From Janthinobacterium sp. FW305-129 (GTDB taxonomy: Bacteria; Pseudomonadota; Gammaproteobacteria; Burkholderiales; Burkholderiaceae_D), in the NCBI RefSeq assembly GCF_020858115.1, contig NZ_JACYMM010000005.1, positions 310,001 to 374,000 on the forward strand: a DNA stretch of 64,000 nucleotides, in the 5' to 3' direction. Below are positions 42,889 to 52,065 of the stretch, one piece after another. Made by a program: the position numbers and the translations under genes. The notes beneath the pieces are model-generated. The model was not told the DNA's origin. It did no database searches and saw only the letters and a list, made by a program, of their open reading frames with translations. Each line of letters starts with the position of its first letter. The first letter of the stretch is position 1.

Positions 42889-44214
42889 CTATGCCCGGCG
42901 GCCAATCGGGAAATACTCAAAGCCATGCGCAAGCACCGTCGCCGGGTCGTAAATATTCCGTCCGTCGAAAATCACCGGCGTTTTCAATTTTTCCTTGATC
43001 GCAGCAAAATCAGGGCTGCGGAATTCTTTCCACTCAGTCACGATTACCAAGGCGTCGGCGCCATCCAGGGCGTCCTGATGCGATTCCGCAAAAGTAATTC
43101 CATCTTGCCCAGCATAAATTCGCTTGGCCTCATGCAAGGACACGGGATCGTATGCGCTCACCACGGCACCTGCCGCCAGCAAATCGGCGATCAGTTCACG
43201 GCTTGGCGCTTCACGCATGTCATCCGTATTCGGCTTGAAGGCCAGGCCCCAGATGGCGAAACGCATGCCCTTCAGGGTGGCGCCAAAACGGGCCTTGATC
43301 TTCTTTGTCAGCACATGCTTTTGAGCATTGTTGACCGATTCCACGGCATTCAATATCTGCAGATCCTGCTGATGTTCCTTGGCTGTGCCGATGAGCGCCT
43401 TCACATCTTTGGGGAAACAGGAACCGCCGTAGCCGCAACCGGGATACAGGAAGTGATAACCGATGCGGGGATCGGAACCCATGCCCAGGCGCACCGACTC
43501 GATATCGGCGCCGAGGCGCTCGGACAAATCGGCCAGCTCGTTCATAAAGGAAATACGCGTCGCCAGCATCGCGTTCGCTGCATACTTGGTCAGTTCGGCC
43601 GACTTCACATCCATGATGATCAGGCGCTCATGGTTGCGCTGGAACGGCGCATACAACTCGCGCATCAGGTGGATAGCCTGTTCATCATCGGCGCCGACGA
43701 CGATACGGTCGGGACGCATGAAATCGTCGATGGCAGCGCCTTCCTTCAGGAATTCCGGATTGGACACTACGCTGTAGCCGATATCGGCGGAACGCAATGC
43801 CAATTCTTCTGCCACAACGGCTGCCACCTTGCTGGCCGTGCCTACCGGCACCGTCGATTTGTCGACAATCACCTTGTAACCCTGCATGTGCTGACCGATG
43901 CTGCGCGCTGCCGCGAGCACATACTTCAGATCGGCCGAGCCATCTTCATCTGGCGGCGTGCCGACAGCAATAAATTGCACCGAAGCATGATCAACAGCCT
44001 TCTTGACGTCGGTGGTGAACTGCAGGCGGCCGGCGGCGATATTGCGCTGTACCATTTCCAGCAGATGCGGCTCAAAAATTGGGATGCCGCCTTCATTCAG
44101 GATACGGATCTTCTCCGCGTCCAGGTCCAGGCACAGCACATTGTTGCCGACTTCCGCAAAACAGGTACCGCTGACCAAGCCAACATACCCCGTGCCAATG
44201 ACAGTCACATTCAT
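42889..44214 (-). CDS. ugd: UDP-glucose 6-dehydrogenase
   Basis: A 441-residue NAD-dependent dehydrogenase that oxidises UDP-glucose to UDP-glucuronate in two steps. The NAD motif [19 protein letters not shown] opens the protein; FVSV-like STVPVGTA follows near residue 118; the catalytic cysteine lies in [12 protein letters not shown] near residue 260; [17 protein letters not shown] near 320 marks the C-terminal UDP-binding domain. Full length. It is followed by uxs, giving a UDP-Glc to UDP-GlcA to UDP-Xyl branch. A 118-base gap with a hairpin separates it from pseI upstream. Confidence 0.96.
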   Translation of the reverse strand: MNVTVIGTGYVGLVSGTCFAEVGNNVLCLDLDAEKIRILNEGGIPIFEPHLLEMVQRNIAAGRLQFTTDVKKAVDHASVQFIAVGTPPDEDGSADLKYVLAAARSIGQHMQGYKVIVDKSTVPVGTASKVAAVVAEELALRSADIGYSVVSNPEFLKEGAAIDDFMRPDRIVVGADDEQAIHLMRELYAPFQRNHERLIIMDVKSAELTKYAANAMLATRISFMNELADLSERLGADIESVRLGMGSDPRIGYHFLYPGCGYGGSCFPKDVKALIGTAKEHQQDLQILNAVESVNNAQKHVLTKKIKARFGATLKGMRFAIWGLAFKPNTDDMREAPSRELIADLLAAGAVVSAYDPVSLHEAKRIYAGQDGITFAESHQDALDGADALVIVTEWKEFRSPDFAAIKEKLKTPVIFDGRNIYDPATVLAHGFEYFPIGRRA

Positions 44215-44265
44215 AATCTTACTCTTTTAAAAATCTTCTACTTTATCGATGGATAACGGCTATCC

Positions 44266-44300
44266 TGCCTGATGCTGGCAACAGAAGCAGGCATCAGGCA
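44266..44300. repeat. perfect inverted repeat between pseI and ugd
   Basis: TGCCTGATGC (44266-44275) and GCATCAGGCA (44291-44300) form a 10-base stem with a 15-base loop. A second GCATCAG follows directly (44298-44304). There is no T-run on the minus strand, so a standard terminator is unlikely; an mRNA-stability or partial-attenuation role is possible. Confidence 0.5.
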
Positions 44301-44332
44301 TCAGGCCCATACGGGCATGGCGAACGCGATGC

Positions 44333-45388
44333 TTAACCGATCAGGTCCCAGGACAGGGGCGTACCGCGCGGCACATCGCTGGTCACGCACTTGCCCAGGA
44401 AAACGTCCATGAACTTGGTCGGCAGCCCCAAGCCAGGACGGATTGCACGCAGATTTTCCTTCGTTAACATCTCGCCCGCCTTGATATCTTGCGAAACATA
44501 CAGCGAACGACGGAATTGCAGCGATTTCATCTCGGCTGCGGTCGGACCGTAAGCAACGTGACCCAGCGCTTGCCAGGCACGCTCGGTCTCTACCACCAGT
44601 TGCGCCATTTCAGCCGGTTCCATCGAGAACGTGCTATCGACGCCGCCGTCGGCACGGCTCAAGGTGAAGTGTTTTTCCACCACGCTGGCGCCCAGCGCCA
44701 CGCTGGCGACCGACACGCCCACACCCATGGTGTGATCGGACAGGCCGACTTCACAGCCGAATAATTCACGCAAATGAGGAATCGTCAGGATATTCGTATT
44801 CGCGGCCGTGGCAGGATAAGTGCTGGTGCATTTGAGCAGGATCAAATCGCGGCAACCGGCCTCGCGCGCTGCGCGCACAGTTTCGTCTAGCTCGGCAACG
44901 GTTGCCATGCCCGTGGAAATAATCACTGGCTTGCCAGTGGCTGCCACGCGGCGTATCAACGGCAAGTCGGTGTTTTCAAACGAGGCAATCTTGTAGCAGT
45001 CCATGTCCAGCGTTTCCAGGAAGTCGACTGCCGTGTCGTCAAACGGTGTGCTGAACGGGATCATGCCCAGTTCACGCGCGCGCTGGAAGATCGGTGCGTG
45101 CCATTCCCAAGGCGTGTACGCTTCACCGTACAGCTTGTACAACGACGTGCCGGCCCACAGGCTCTTGGGATCGCTGATGTGAAATTCCCGCTCATCCAGA
45201 TCCAGCGTCATGGTATCTGGCGTATAGGTCTGAATTTTCAGCGCATGCGCACCTGTCCTGGCCGCAGCCTCAACAATTTCCAGCGCGCGTTCCAGCGATT
45301 GATTGTGATTGCCGGACATTTCCGCGATCACGAATGGCGGATGGTTTTTGCCGATCAGGCGATTGCCGATTTTTATCGAATCAGTCAT
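44333..45388 (-). CDS. pseI: pseudaminic acid synthase
   Basis: A 351-residue NeuB-family enzyme that condenses 2,4-diacetamido-2,4,6-trideoxy-L-altrose with phosphoenolpyruvate to give pseudaminic acid. The TIM barrel shows FVIAEMSGNHNQSLERAL, ALKIQTYTPDTMT, PFSTPFDDTAVDFLE, SFENTDLPLI, and VGLSDHTMGVGVSVASVALGA-type sequence (GLSDHTMG, VEKHFTLSR). The C-terminal SAF domain lies at about 288-351. EMSGNHNQS and the STPFD pattern fit PseI better than sialic or legionaminic synthases. It starts four bases after pseG-pseH. Confidence 0.93.
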   Translation of the reverse strand: MTDSIKIGNRLIGKNHPPFVIAEMSGNHNQSLERALEIVEAAARTGAHALKIQTYTPDTMTLDLDEREFHISDPKSLWAGTSLYKLYGEAYTPWEWHAPIFQRARELGMIPFSTPFDDTAVDFLETLDMDCYKIASFENTDLPLIRRVAATGKPVIISTGMATVAELDETVRAAREAGCRDLILLKCTSTYPATAANTNILTIPHLRELFGCEVGLSDHTMGVGVSVASVALGASVVEKHFTLSRADGGVDSTFSMEPAEMAQLVVETERAWQALGHVAYGPTAAEMKSLQFRRSLYVSQDIKAGEMLTKENLRAIRPGLGLPTKFMDVFLGKCVTSDVPRGTPLSWDLIG

Positions 45389-45392
45389 ATTT

Positions 45393-46925
45393 TTAGTTCA
45401 CCTTCTTAAAATAGCATGTGGAATCCCTGACATACGATGCAGCCAGGAACAGGCGGTGCGAAGGCTGGTTATCGCCCAGCACCTCGGCCCTTATTATCTT
45501 GATATCAGAACGCGCTGTTCGCAGCCATTGCTCGGCACTTGCCAGCAACTCTGCACCCAAGCCCCGTTGCTTCGTGCCGGGAACCAGGTAAATCGATACT
45601 TCGGCGCTATCGTCACGCACATCAAACCGCACCACGCCTGCAGCGTGGCCATCGGCGTGGTGTCCAATCAGCAAAATGCGCTGCGCATCGCTTAACACAG
45701 CATCAAACCAGCGTTGATGATTCTCCGCCGTGATCGGCGCCGTATTGCGCGACACAGCACGGATTGCATCATCGTTACGCCAGGCCATCAAGGCCGCCGA
45801 ATCCCCGGCAGTGGCAAGGCGCAATGCGATGACATTGCTCCCCATCAAGCGGGCCACGCGCGCAGCACCACGGCCATCGACAATCTCGAGACTGCGGCGC
45901 GACAGGAAATTACGCAAACCCGGATTATCCAGCAATGCCAGATAATGGCGCAAGAAGGTCTCTTCCAAGGTATCGCCAAGCTCGATGCGCGGAGCATAAA
46001 TGAAGCCGGCGTGCGCCGCGTCATTGACCAGTTGCCGCTGATTTTCCGCGACGCAAACGGTCAAAGCTGGCAAACCAAGACAGCAACGTTCCCAGGTAGC
46101 AGTACCGCCTGCTCCCATCGCCAAATCGGCTTGCGCCATCAATTCGGCCATGCGCGAGGTTTGCACGTGGCATTCATAGCCATGTTGCATGCAGCTGGCT
46201 TCGATCGCCGCACGCGCCGGATGTTGCGCACCAATCACGACATCGACCTGCACTTCCGGCCTGGCGGCACGCGCCAGTGCGGCAATGGCGGGCGCCGTGT
46301 AGTTGTCGGCATCTATGCCGCCAAAGAACACCAGGACGCGCTGCACAGCGGCGTCTCGCGGCCTGACGTGGGATTGCTGCACCACGAACTCCTGGCGCAG
46401 CAAGGCATACGCTGGACCCAGGAGCTTCTTGCACGATAAAGGCAACAAATGATCGTAGCGCTGCTGCATGCCCAGATAAAAATTCTGGTCCAACAAAATA
46501 TCGCAGTCATGCCGGCGATCAGCAAGATCATCGACGACCATGATCGTGTTTGCGAATGATCTCGCCACGCGTTCCCACTGCTCATCAAGCGCGTAATGAT
46601 CGACAATCAGGCAGTCATGCACCGGCCTATGTAACAAAGCCTCGCACACATCCGCAATTTCTTGCTCCAGAGACACACCCAGCCAGGAAAAATGCCCAAC
46701 CTGACTGGCCGTGACCACCTTGTCATCCACAGGCGCGGGCAATGCAATCACCTCGAAGTCATTCGACACCAGCCAGTTGATATAGTTACCGGGCAGTTTT
46801 CGGCAAATAAAGGTGACGGATGCGCCACGCGACCGGAGCTCTTTCGCCAAGGTTGTACAGCGCATGACGTGACCGCTCCCCATCTGTACGGAAGCATCGA
46901 CGCGAATGACAACGGAGCTACTCAT
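45393..46925 (-). CDS. PseG-PseH fusion: UDP-sugar hydrolase plus N-acetyltransferase
   Basis: A 510-residue two-domain protein. Residues about 1-340 are PseG, the hydrolase that releases 2,4-diacetamido-2,4,6-trideoxy-L-altrose from UDP. Its GT-B-like fold has MGSGHVMRCTTLAKELR with the catalytic histidine, VVDDLADR near 130 and MGAGGTATWERCCLGLPAL near 270. Residues about 345-510 are a GNAT acetyltransferase with AWRNDDAIRAVSRN, GVVRFDVRDDSAEVSIYLVPG and KQRGLGAELLASAEQWL, the acetyl-CoA-binding stretch. This fits PseH, the C4 N-acetyltransferase that acts just before PseG. Both activities are usually separate proteins. The gene overlaps the upstream aminotransferase by four bases. Confidence 0.9.
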   Translation of the reverse strand: MSSSVVIRVDASVQMGSGHVMRCTTLAKELRSRGASVTFICRKLPGNYINWLVSNDFEVIALPAPVDDKVVTASQVGHFSWLGVSLEQEIADVCEALLHRPVHDCLIVDHYALDEQWERVARSFANTIMVVDDLADRRHDCDILLDQNFYLGMQQRYDHLLPLSCKKLLGPAYALLRQEFVVQQSHVRPRDAAVQRVLVFFGGIDADNYTAPAIAALARAARPEVQVDVVIGAQHPARAAIEASCMQHGYECHVQTSRMAELMAQADLAMGAGGTATWERCCLGLPALTVCVAENQRQLVNDAAHAGFIYAPRIELGDTLEETFLRHYLALLDNPGLRNFLSRRSLEIVDGRGAARVARLMGSNVIALRLATAGDSAALMAWRNDDAIRAVSRNTAPITAENHQRWFDAVLSDAQRILLIGHHADGHAAGVVRFDVRDDSAEVSIYLVPGTKQRGLGAELLASAEQWLRTARSDIKIIRAEVLGDNQPSHRLFLAASYVRDSTCYFKKVN

Positions 46926-48211
46926 CGCACCTTGAATAGTGGTTCCAAGGGTTTGCAGCGCAGCAAACCTTCCAGCGTTCCATCCTTGACGGCGCTAACC
47001 AGCATCGGCACGACTTCTTCATAAGCCGCAAACAGCTTCTCGAGATCGCTGTCGCTATGGCTGTAGTTGACGTTATGGGTACCGAACGTCAGAATGCCGC
47101 GCGCCAACATTTCTTGCATGAACAAGGTCTTGATATGCCATTGCGTGTACGGAGCAGCATCCTTGATCAGCACGAAACTCCAGCTCGGATGGCCAGCAAC
47201 GCTCATGATGTGCTGCGCCGCATTCGTCTCGATGATGGCATTGAGGCGGTCAATAATTTTCTGCCCCTGCTTCTTGATCGTCGCCACGACAGGTTCGCGC
47301 TGTAATTTCTCCATCGTGGCCAAGGCCGCTGCCAGCGACAGCGTTTCGCCACCGAAGGTGAACGAGAAGAAGATTTCTTCCATGAGCTTCATGACATCGG
47401 CGCGGCCGGCGATGGCAGATACCGGGTAGCCATTTGCCAGGCCCTTGCCGAACGTGGCAAGGTCGGGCGTGACGCCAAACAGCTCTTGCGCACCACCATT
47501 GGCGTAGCGGAAGCCGGTGATGGTTTCATCAAAGATCAGCAGCGCGCCGTGCTTGTGTGCCAGTGCCTTGACGCCCTCGAGGAATCCTTCCTTAGGTGCG
47601 TACACATTCATCGGTTCGAGGATCACGGCCGAAATCTGCTCGGGGAAGTCGGCAAACAGCTTTTCCAGCGATGCCAGGTCATTGTACGCAAAGGTATGCG
47701 TGAGTTCGCGCGTGGCAACGGGAACGCCGCGGTTGCGCGCGGTCGAACCGATGTACCAGTCCTGCCAGCCATGGTAGCCGCACACGGCCACATGTTCGCG
47801 GTTGGTGTAAGCACGCGCCACACGGATGGCGCCAGAGGTGGCATCGGAACCATTCTTGCCGAAACGCACCATCTCGGCGCAAGGCACGATTTCGCAAATT
47901 TTCTCCGCGACCTGCATTTCAATCTGATGCGGCAGGCTGAAAATGACGCCCTCGTCCAACTGCGCCTTGACCGCATTGGTCACGTCCTCGTCGTTGTAGC
48001 CGAGCGTGATCGACGCCAGACTGCTGATGAAGTCGATGTATTCATTTCCATCCACATCCCATACATGGCTACCCTTGCCGCGTTGAATAAAGTACGGCGA
48101 AACACCCAATGGAAACTGGGTTTTGCTCTTGCTGAAAGTCTGCGAGCCGAGCGGGATCGTTTTAAGGGCGCGTTCCAATAACTCTTCAGAGCGTTGATAG
48201 CGTGTAGACAT
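46922..48211 (-). CDS. class III PLP aminotransferase (GSA aminomutase-like)
   Basis: A 429-residue fold-type I aminotransferase. Substrate/PLP region: VWDVDGNEYIDFISSLASITLGYN near residue 50, FGKNGSDATSGAIRVARAYT near 120, GYHGWQDW near 145, LIFDETITGFRYANGG near 225 and the PLP lysine in ATFGKGLANGYPVSAIAGR near 262. It resembles HemL-like enzymes, but the setting inside a pse operon argues for an amino sugar or nonulosonic acid substrate rather than tetrapyrrole synthesis. It is coupled on both sides. PseC already supplies the known transamination of the pathway, so this is a second aminotransferase with an unknown substrate. Confidence 0.85.
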   Translation of the reverse strand: MSTRYQRSEELLERALKTIPLGSQTFSKSKTQFPLGVSPYFIQRGKGSHVWDVDGNEYIDFISSLASITLGYNDEDVTNAVKAQLDEGVIFSLPHQIEMQVAEKICEIVPCAEMVRFGKNGSDATSGAIRVARAYTNREHVAVCGYHGWQDWYIGSTARNRGVPVATRELTHTFAYNDLASLEKLFADFPEQISAVILEPMNVYAPKEGFLEGVKALAHKHGALLIFDETITGFRYANGGAQELFGVTPDLATFGKGLANGYPVSAIAGRADVMKLMEEIFFSFTFGGETLSLAAALATMEKLQREPVVATIKKQGQKIIDRLNAIIETNAAQHIMSVAGHPSWSFVLIKDAAPYTQWHIKTLFMQEMLARGILTFGTHNVNYSHSDSDLEKLFAAYEEVVPMLVSAVKDGTLEGLLRCKPLEPLFKVR

Positions 48212-48212
48212 A

Positions 48213-48992
48213 TTAGTTCTCTATGGTGGGGGGGGTAGTCGGTACGGCATCGGCGTCGAGCGATTTCTGATATCCCTCGTTACGTCCATGTATGGTGTTC
48301 CAATTTACTAATTCGGGGCGCTGCTCCAGCAGGGACAGGACATCCTGCATTGAAAACCGCGTGTTTTTCCGATACAGCGCGTCATAAATCATGGAAACCA
48401 GCTCGAAATCCTTCGGCTCATCCACCGTCCAGCGCAAGTGCGACAAATCCGTGGCGTGACGGTACACACCCACCTTATAGCGCCCGGTTTGCTGATGAAT
48501 GAACGGCGTAACATGCTCGCGCTGCGACGGCAGACGCGCTTCGCGCCACGCCTCATCCAGGCAAGAGGCGCGGAAAATTTCCACATCGAGGCCATCGGGG
48601 TAGCTGGCCTCGACACAATTGCTGACGTAGTCGTAGCCGCCGGCCAGATAAAACGCGATAACCTCGTCGATCAACGCGGGGTCGGTCAGCGGACAATCGG
48701 CCGTCAAACGCACGATATGCTCGGGTGCAAACGTTTGCGCCGCCTGGTGAAAACGCTCCAGCACGTCGTTCAGATCGCCCCGGAAGCAAGCGATGCCGTT
48801 AGCCACGCACAATGCTTCAATCGCATCATCCGACGCTTCGCGGCTCGTAGCCACCAATAATTGATCGATCTGGCGGACGTCGCGCAAACGCTCGATCTGG
48901 CGCAGCAGCATCGGCTCGCCCAGCAAGGGCTTGAGCACCTTGCCTGGCAGCCGCGACGATGAAACACGGGCCTGCAGTATTGCCAATATCAT
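48213..48992 (-). CDS. SpsF/PseF-like cytidylyltransferase family protein
   Basis: A 259-residue CTP_transf_3 protein. It begins ILAILQARVSSSRLPGKVLKPLLG, the nucleotide-binding start of SpsF-type proteins, then has VRLTADCPLTDPALIDEVI near residue 95 and HVTPFIHQ near 165. Sialic/pseudaminic CMP-transferases start with IPARGGSKRIPRKN instead. It is the only cytidylyltransferase in the locus, so it may activate the nonulosonic acid with CMP, but a canonical pseF elsewhere cannot be excluded. ATG 48992 follows a GGGA ribosome site. A run of eight C on the coding strand lies in the last codons. Confidence 0.8.
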   Translation of the reverse strand: MILAILQARVSSSRLPGKVLKPLLGEPMLLRQIERLRDVRQIDQLLVATSREASDDAIEALCVANGIACFRGDLNDVLERFHQAAQTFAPEHIVRLTADCPLTDPALIDEVIAFYLAGGYDYVSNCVEASYPDGLDVEIFRASCLDEAWREARLPSQREHVTPFIHQQTGRYKVGVYRHATDLSHLRWTVDEPKDFELVSMIYDALYRKNTRFSMQDVLSLLEQRPELVNWNTIHGRNEGYQKSLDADAVPTTPPTIEN

Positions 48993-49891
48993 GATTTTCC
49001 CTTTGCCTGCTGCCACAAGGCCGGATTGACGATCGCTTCGTCGCAGATCGCAAACGCGTCATAGCCGGCGCGCGCGGCGCCTGCGGCCGTGTGTCCGGCC
49101 GCCGCGCATATTTCCTGTAGTTGCACACTGGAATTGACGCCACATACCACCTGGTCGATCTCCTCCAGCCCGGTCACAAAGCCCAGCGCGGCTTGCAGCG
49201 GCGTCAGACCTTGTCCGGCAATAAAACGGTGATAGGCGGCCAAATGCTCGCGCACACCGTCAAAATGGGCCGGCAAGTCATGGGGCGCCATCAGCAGCAA
49301 GCCTTGCAGGAACGCGGAGCGGGCATGTATCTCGACGCCAGCCTGTTTCAATTTGCGCAAATGTCCGCTATGCAGCAGACGTTGGTCCAGCACGTTGATC
49401 GGCAGCTGAATCAGGTCGATCGGGAAGCGCGCCAGTACGGCATCAATCTGCTGCCCAGTATAGACGGACACGCCAATCTTGCTGACCAGACCCCGTTGCT
49501 TCAACAGTGCCATGCGCGCCATCAGCGCTTCTCCGCCCGGCAACAATAAATCGTCGACGCGGTGGATCAGCAGGCCATAGACGCTGGGGCGCTGCAGCTT
49601 GCGCAGCGAGGCGTGCAGGCTGTCTTCCAGTTGCTGCGCCTCCACTTCGGTCACGGCCGCCCCGGAAAACTGCGGCGTCTTGGTCACGATATCGAAAGGC
49701 GCGGCAGGCGACATCACACGGCCAAGCACCGCCTCGCTGTCGCCATACAGTGCCGCCGTATCGATCAATGTCAATTGCAACCGGGCCGCAGCGGCCAGAA
49801 TCGCCGCCACTTCCCCTTCGCTTACCTTGCCTGCCGTATTGGCGATACCATAATCGAGCCCGAACTGAACTGCGCCCAAGCCTATTTTCAT
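48989..49891 (-). CDS. aldo/keto reductase family protein
   Basis: A 300-residue TIM-barrel oxidoreductase. It starts KIGLGAVQFGLDYGIAN, has the active-site region LTLIDTAALYGDSEAVLG with Asp and Tyr near residues 44-50, VTKTPQF with the catalytic lysine position near 70, and LIHRVDD with histidine near 110. The 3' half has IGVSVYTGQQID and QAALGFVTGLEEIDQVVCGVNS. Such reductases occur next to SpsF-type genes in several surface-sugar loci. It overlaps both neighbours by four bases. The substrate is unknown; a keto group on a nucleotide sugar or nonulosonic acid is a reasonable guess. Confidence 0.87.
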   Translation of the reverse strand: MKIGLGAVQFGLDYGIANTAGKVSEGEVAAILAAAARLQLTLIDTAALYGDSEAVLGRVMSPAAPFDIVTKTPQFSGAAVTEVEAQQLEDSLHASLRKLQRPSVYGLLIHRVDDLLLPGGEALMARMALLKQRGLVSKIGVSVYTGQQIDAVLARFPIDLIQLPINVLDQRLLHSGHLRKLKQAGVEIHARSAFLQGLLLMAPHDLPAHFDGVREHLAAYHRFIAGQGLTPLQAALGFVTGLEEIDQVVCGVNSSVQLQEICAAAGHTAAGAARAGYDAFAICDEAIVNPALWQQAKGKS

Positions 49892-51051
49892 TTCAGCGCT
49901 TTCCGCAAGGCCTCGATAACGCGGTCTTGCTGCTCGTCCGTGAAGGTGGCATACATGGGCAGGCTGATGGCTTGCGAATAATAATGTTCCGCTTCCGGGA
50001 AATCGCCCGGTTTGAAACCTTTTGCCTCATAGTAAGGCTGGGTATGCACGGGAATATAGTGCAGATTGACACCGATCGATTGCGCGCGCAGGGCGTCGAA
50101 GACGTCGCGGTGCGTCTGCGTCAAGCGCTCGGTCTGCAGGCGGATCACATACAGATGCAAGCCTGAATAGCCGTCAGGATGCTGCCATGGCGTGATGACA
50201 GGGAAATCAGCCAGCAAGGCATCATAGCGGCGCGCCATGACATGGCGATGTGCCACGAACTCATCGAGGCGCACCATCTGGCTCAGGCCAAGCGCCGCCT
50301 GCATGTCGGTCATGCGGTAGTTGTAGCCGAGCGTGACCTGCTGGTAATACCATGCGCCATCGGGCGCATGTGTCATCAGCTCAGGATCGCGCGTAATGCC
50401 ATGGCTGCGCAGTTGCTGCAGGCTGGTCGCCAACTGTGCATCTTGCGTGGTAGCCATGCCGCCTTCGGCACTGGTAATAATCTTCACAGGGTGAAAGCTG
50501 AAGACGGTAATGTCGCTGTAGCGGCAATTGCCTATGGCTTCGCCACGATACTTGCCGCCGATGGCATGCGAAGCATCTTCGATAATCTTGAAACCGTATT
50601 CCTGGCCCAATGCATGGATGGCAAGCATGTCGCAAGGCTGCCCCGTCAAATGCACGGGGATGACAACCTTCGGCAGACGCCCAGCCAGCTTCGCCTGTGC
50701 CAGCTTGTGCGCCAACGCCTCCACGCTCAGATTGTAGGTGCGCGCATCGATATCGACAAAGTCGACATCGGCGCCACAATACAAGGCGCAATTAGCACTG
50801 GCAACGAAGGTATTTGGACTGGTCCAGACCAGATCCCCCGGGCCGACGCCCAGTGCCAGGCATGCTATATGCAAGGCACTCGTGGCGCTATTGACTGCAA
50901 TCGCGTGGGATACGCCGCAATATGTCGCCAGCGCTTGCTCGAACGCCGGCACCGCCGGCCCCTGCGTCAGAAAGTCGGAGCGCAAGACATCGACGACGGC
51001 CTGAATATCGGCCTCGGAAATATCCTGTCGACCGTAAGGAATCATCGTCAT
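49888..51051 (-). CDS. pseC: UDP-4-amino-4,6-dideoxy-N-acetyl-L-altrosamine transaminase
   Basis: A 387-residue DegT/DnrJ/EryC1-family aminotransferase. It starts IPYGRQDISEADIQAVVDVL, with FLTQGPAVPAFEQALA next, AVNSATSALHIACLALGVGPGD near residue 55, EDASHAIGGKYRG near 158 and the PLP lysine in SFHPVKIITSAEGG near 185. The TQGPAVP-type start and HPVKxITTxEGG pattern match PseC, which transaminates the PseB product. ATG 51051 is used; ATG 51045 is an alternative. It lies three bases after pseB and overlaps the next gene by four. Confidence 0.94.
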   Translation of the reverse strand: MTMIPYGRQDISEADIQAVVDVLRSDFLTQGPAVPAFEQALATYCGVSHAIAVNSATSALHIACLALGVGPGDLVWTSPNTFVASANCALYCGADVDFVDIDARTYNLSVEALAHKLAQAKLAGRLPKVVIPVHLTGQPCDMLAIHALGQEYGFKIIEDASHAIGGKYRGEAIGNCRYSDITVFSFHPVKIITSAEGGMATTQDAQLATSLQQLRSHGITRDPELMTHAPDGAWYYQQVTLGYNYRMTDMQAALGLSQMVRLDEFVAHRHVMARRYDALLADFPVITPWQHPDGYSGLHLYVIRLQTERLTQTHRDVFDALRAQSIGVNLHYIPVHTQPYYEAKGFKPGDFPEAEHYYSQAISLPMYATFTDEQQDRVIEALRKALK

Positions 51052-51054
51052 GTT

Positions 51055-52065
51055 TTACGCGGTATGGGTAGGGTCAACGTGAGCCTGGATCAACTCGCGC
51101 AATTGTTCCTTGCTCAGGAAATCGGTATTGCTGCCACTGTCATAGCAGAAACCTGGCGGCACCAATTTGGCGCCCATCTTGTCGCAATACTCTTGCGTCG
51201 AATACTTGGCGCTCATCGGCAGGATGGCGTAATACTTGCCCATATCAACGGTATTGAAACTGTCGCTGGAAGTGATCATTTCCTCATGAATCTTTTCGCC
51301 TGGACGCACGCCGACAACAGGGAAGCTGCATTCAGGACCAATGGCTTCAGCCACATCGGTGATGCGGTAGGAAGGAATCTTCGGCACCAGTACTTCGCCG
51401 CCCCAGGCGTTCTCGAGCGACCACAGTACCATGTCCACGCCTTCTTGCAGGCTGATGTTGAAACGAGTCATGGCCGTATCGGTGATCGGCAGGACACCCG
51501 TCGCGCGGCGCTCGAGGAAGAATGGAATCACCGACCCGCGGCTGCCCATTACGTTACCGTAACGAACGACGCTGAAACGCAGATCGCGATGACCAACGAT
51601 ATTATTGGCTGCAACGAACAGCTTGTCCGAGCACAGCTTGGTAGCGCCGTACAGATTGATCGGCGCGGCAGCCTTGTCTGTCGACAAGGCAACTACACGT
51701 TGCACTTTGGTATCCAGGCAAGCCTCGATCAGGTTTTGCGCACCCAATACGTTGGTCTTGATGCATTCGAACGGGTTATATTCCGCTGCGGGCACTTGTT
51801 TCAACGCAGCAGCATGAATCACGATATCAATCCCTTCCAGCGCACGGCGCAGGCGGGCTTCATCGCGGATGTCGCCGATGAAATAACGGATACCGGCATA
51901 CTTTTCATCCGAAAACTCATGCGCCATTTCAAACTGCTTCAATTCATCGCGCGAAAATACCACGAGGCGCTTGATGGTCGGATAACGCTCCAGCACGGTT
52001 TTGACAAAGGCCTTGCCGAACGAACCCGTTCCGCCGGTAATGAGAATAGACTTATCTGATAACAT
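51055..52065 (-). CDS. pseB: UDP-GlcNAc 4,6-dehydratase (inverting)
   Basis: A 336-residue soluble SDR enzyme, first step of pseudaminic acid synthesis. Rossmann motif ILITGGTGSFGKAFVKTVL at the start; IDIVIHAAALKQVPAAEYNPFECIKTN near residue 80; the active site STDKAAAPINLYGATKL near 128 with Tyr and Lys present, unlike the methionine form of the WbpM-like protein in this locus; NVMGSRGSVIPFF near 165. It is the first gene of the long minus-strand locus. The leader immediately before the ATG is very AT-rich (TTAATTAATAATATAAAA) with no Shine-Dalgarno sequence. Confidence 0.95.
   Translation of the reverse strand: MLSDKSILITGGTGSFGKAFVKTVLERYPTIKRLVVFSRDELKQFEMAHEFSDEKYAGIRYFIGDIRDEARLRRALEGIDIVIHAAALKQVPAAEYNPFECIKTNVLGAQNLIEACLDTKVQRVVALSTDKAAAPINLYGATKLCSDKLFVAANNIVGHRDLRFSVVRYGNVMGSRGSVIPFFLERRATGVLPITDTAMTRFNISLQEGVDMVLWSLENAWGGEVLVPKIPSYRITDVAEAIGPECSFPVVGVRPGEKIHEEMITSSDSFNTVDMGKYYAILPMSAKYSTQEYCDKMGAKLVPPGFCYDSGSNTDFLSKEQLRELIQAHVDPTHTA

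Noticed and set aside
42811-44256. Long plus-strand open frame opposite ugd
   Set aside because: The minus strand encodes a complete UDP-glucose dehydrogenase with all catalytic motifs; the plus frame has no recognisable domain.
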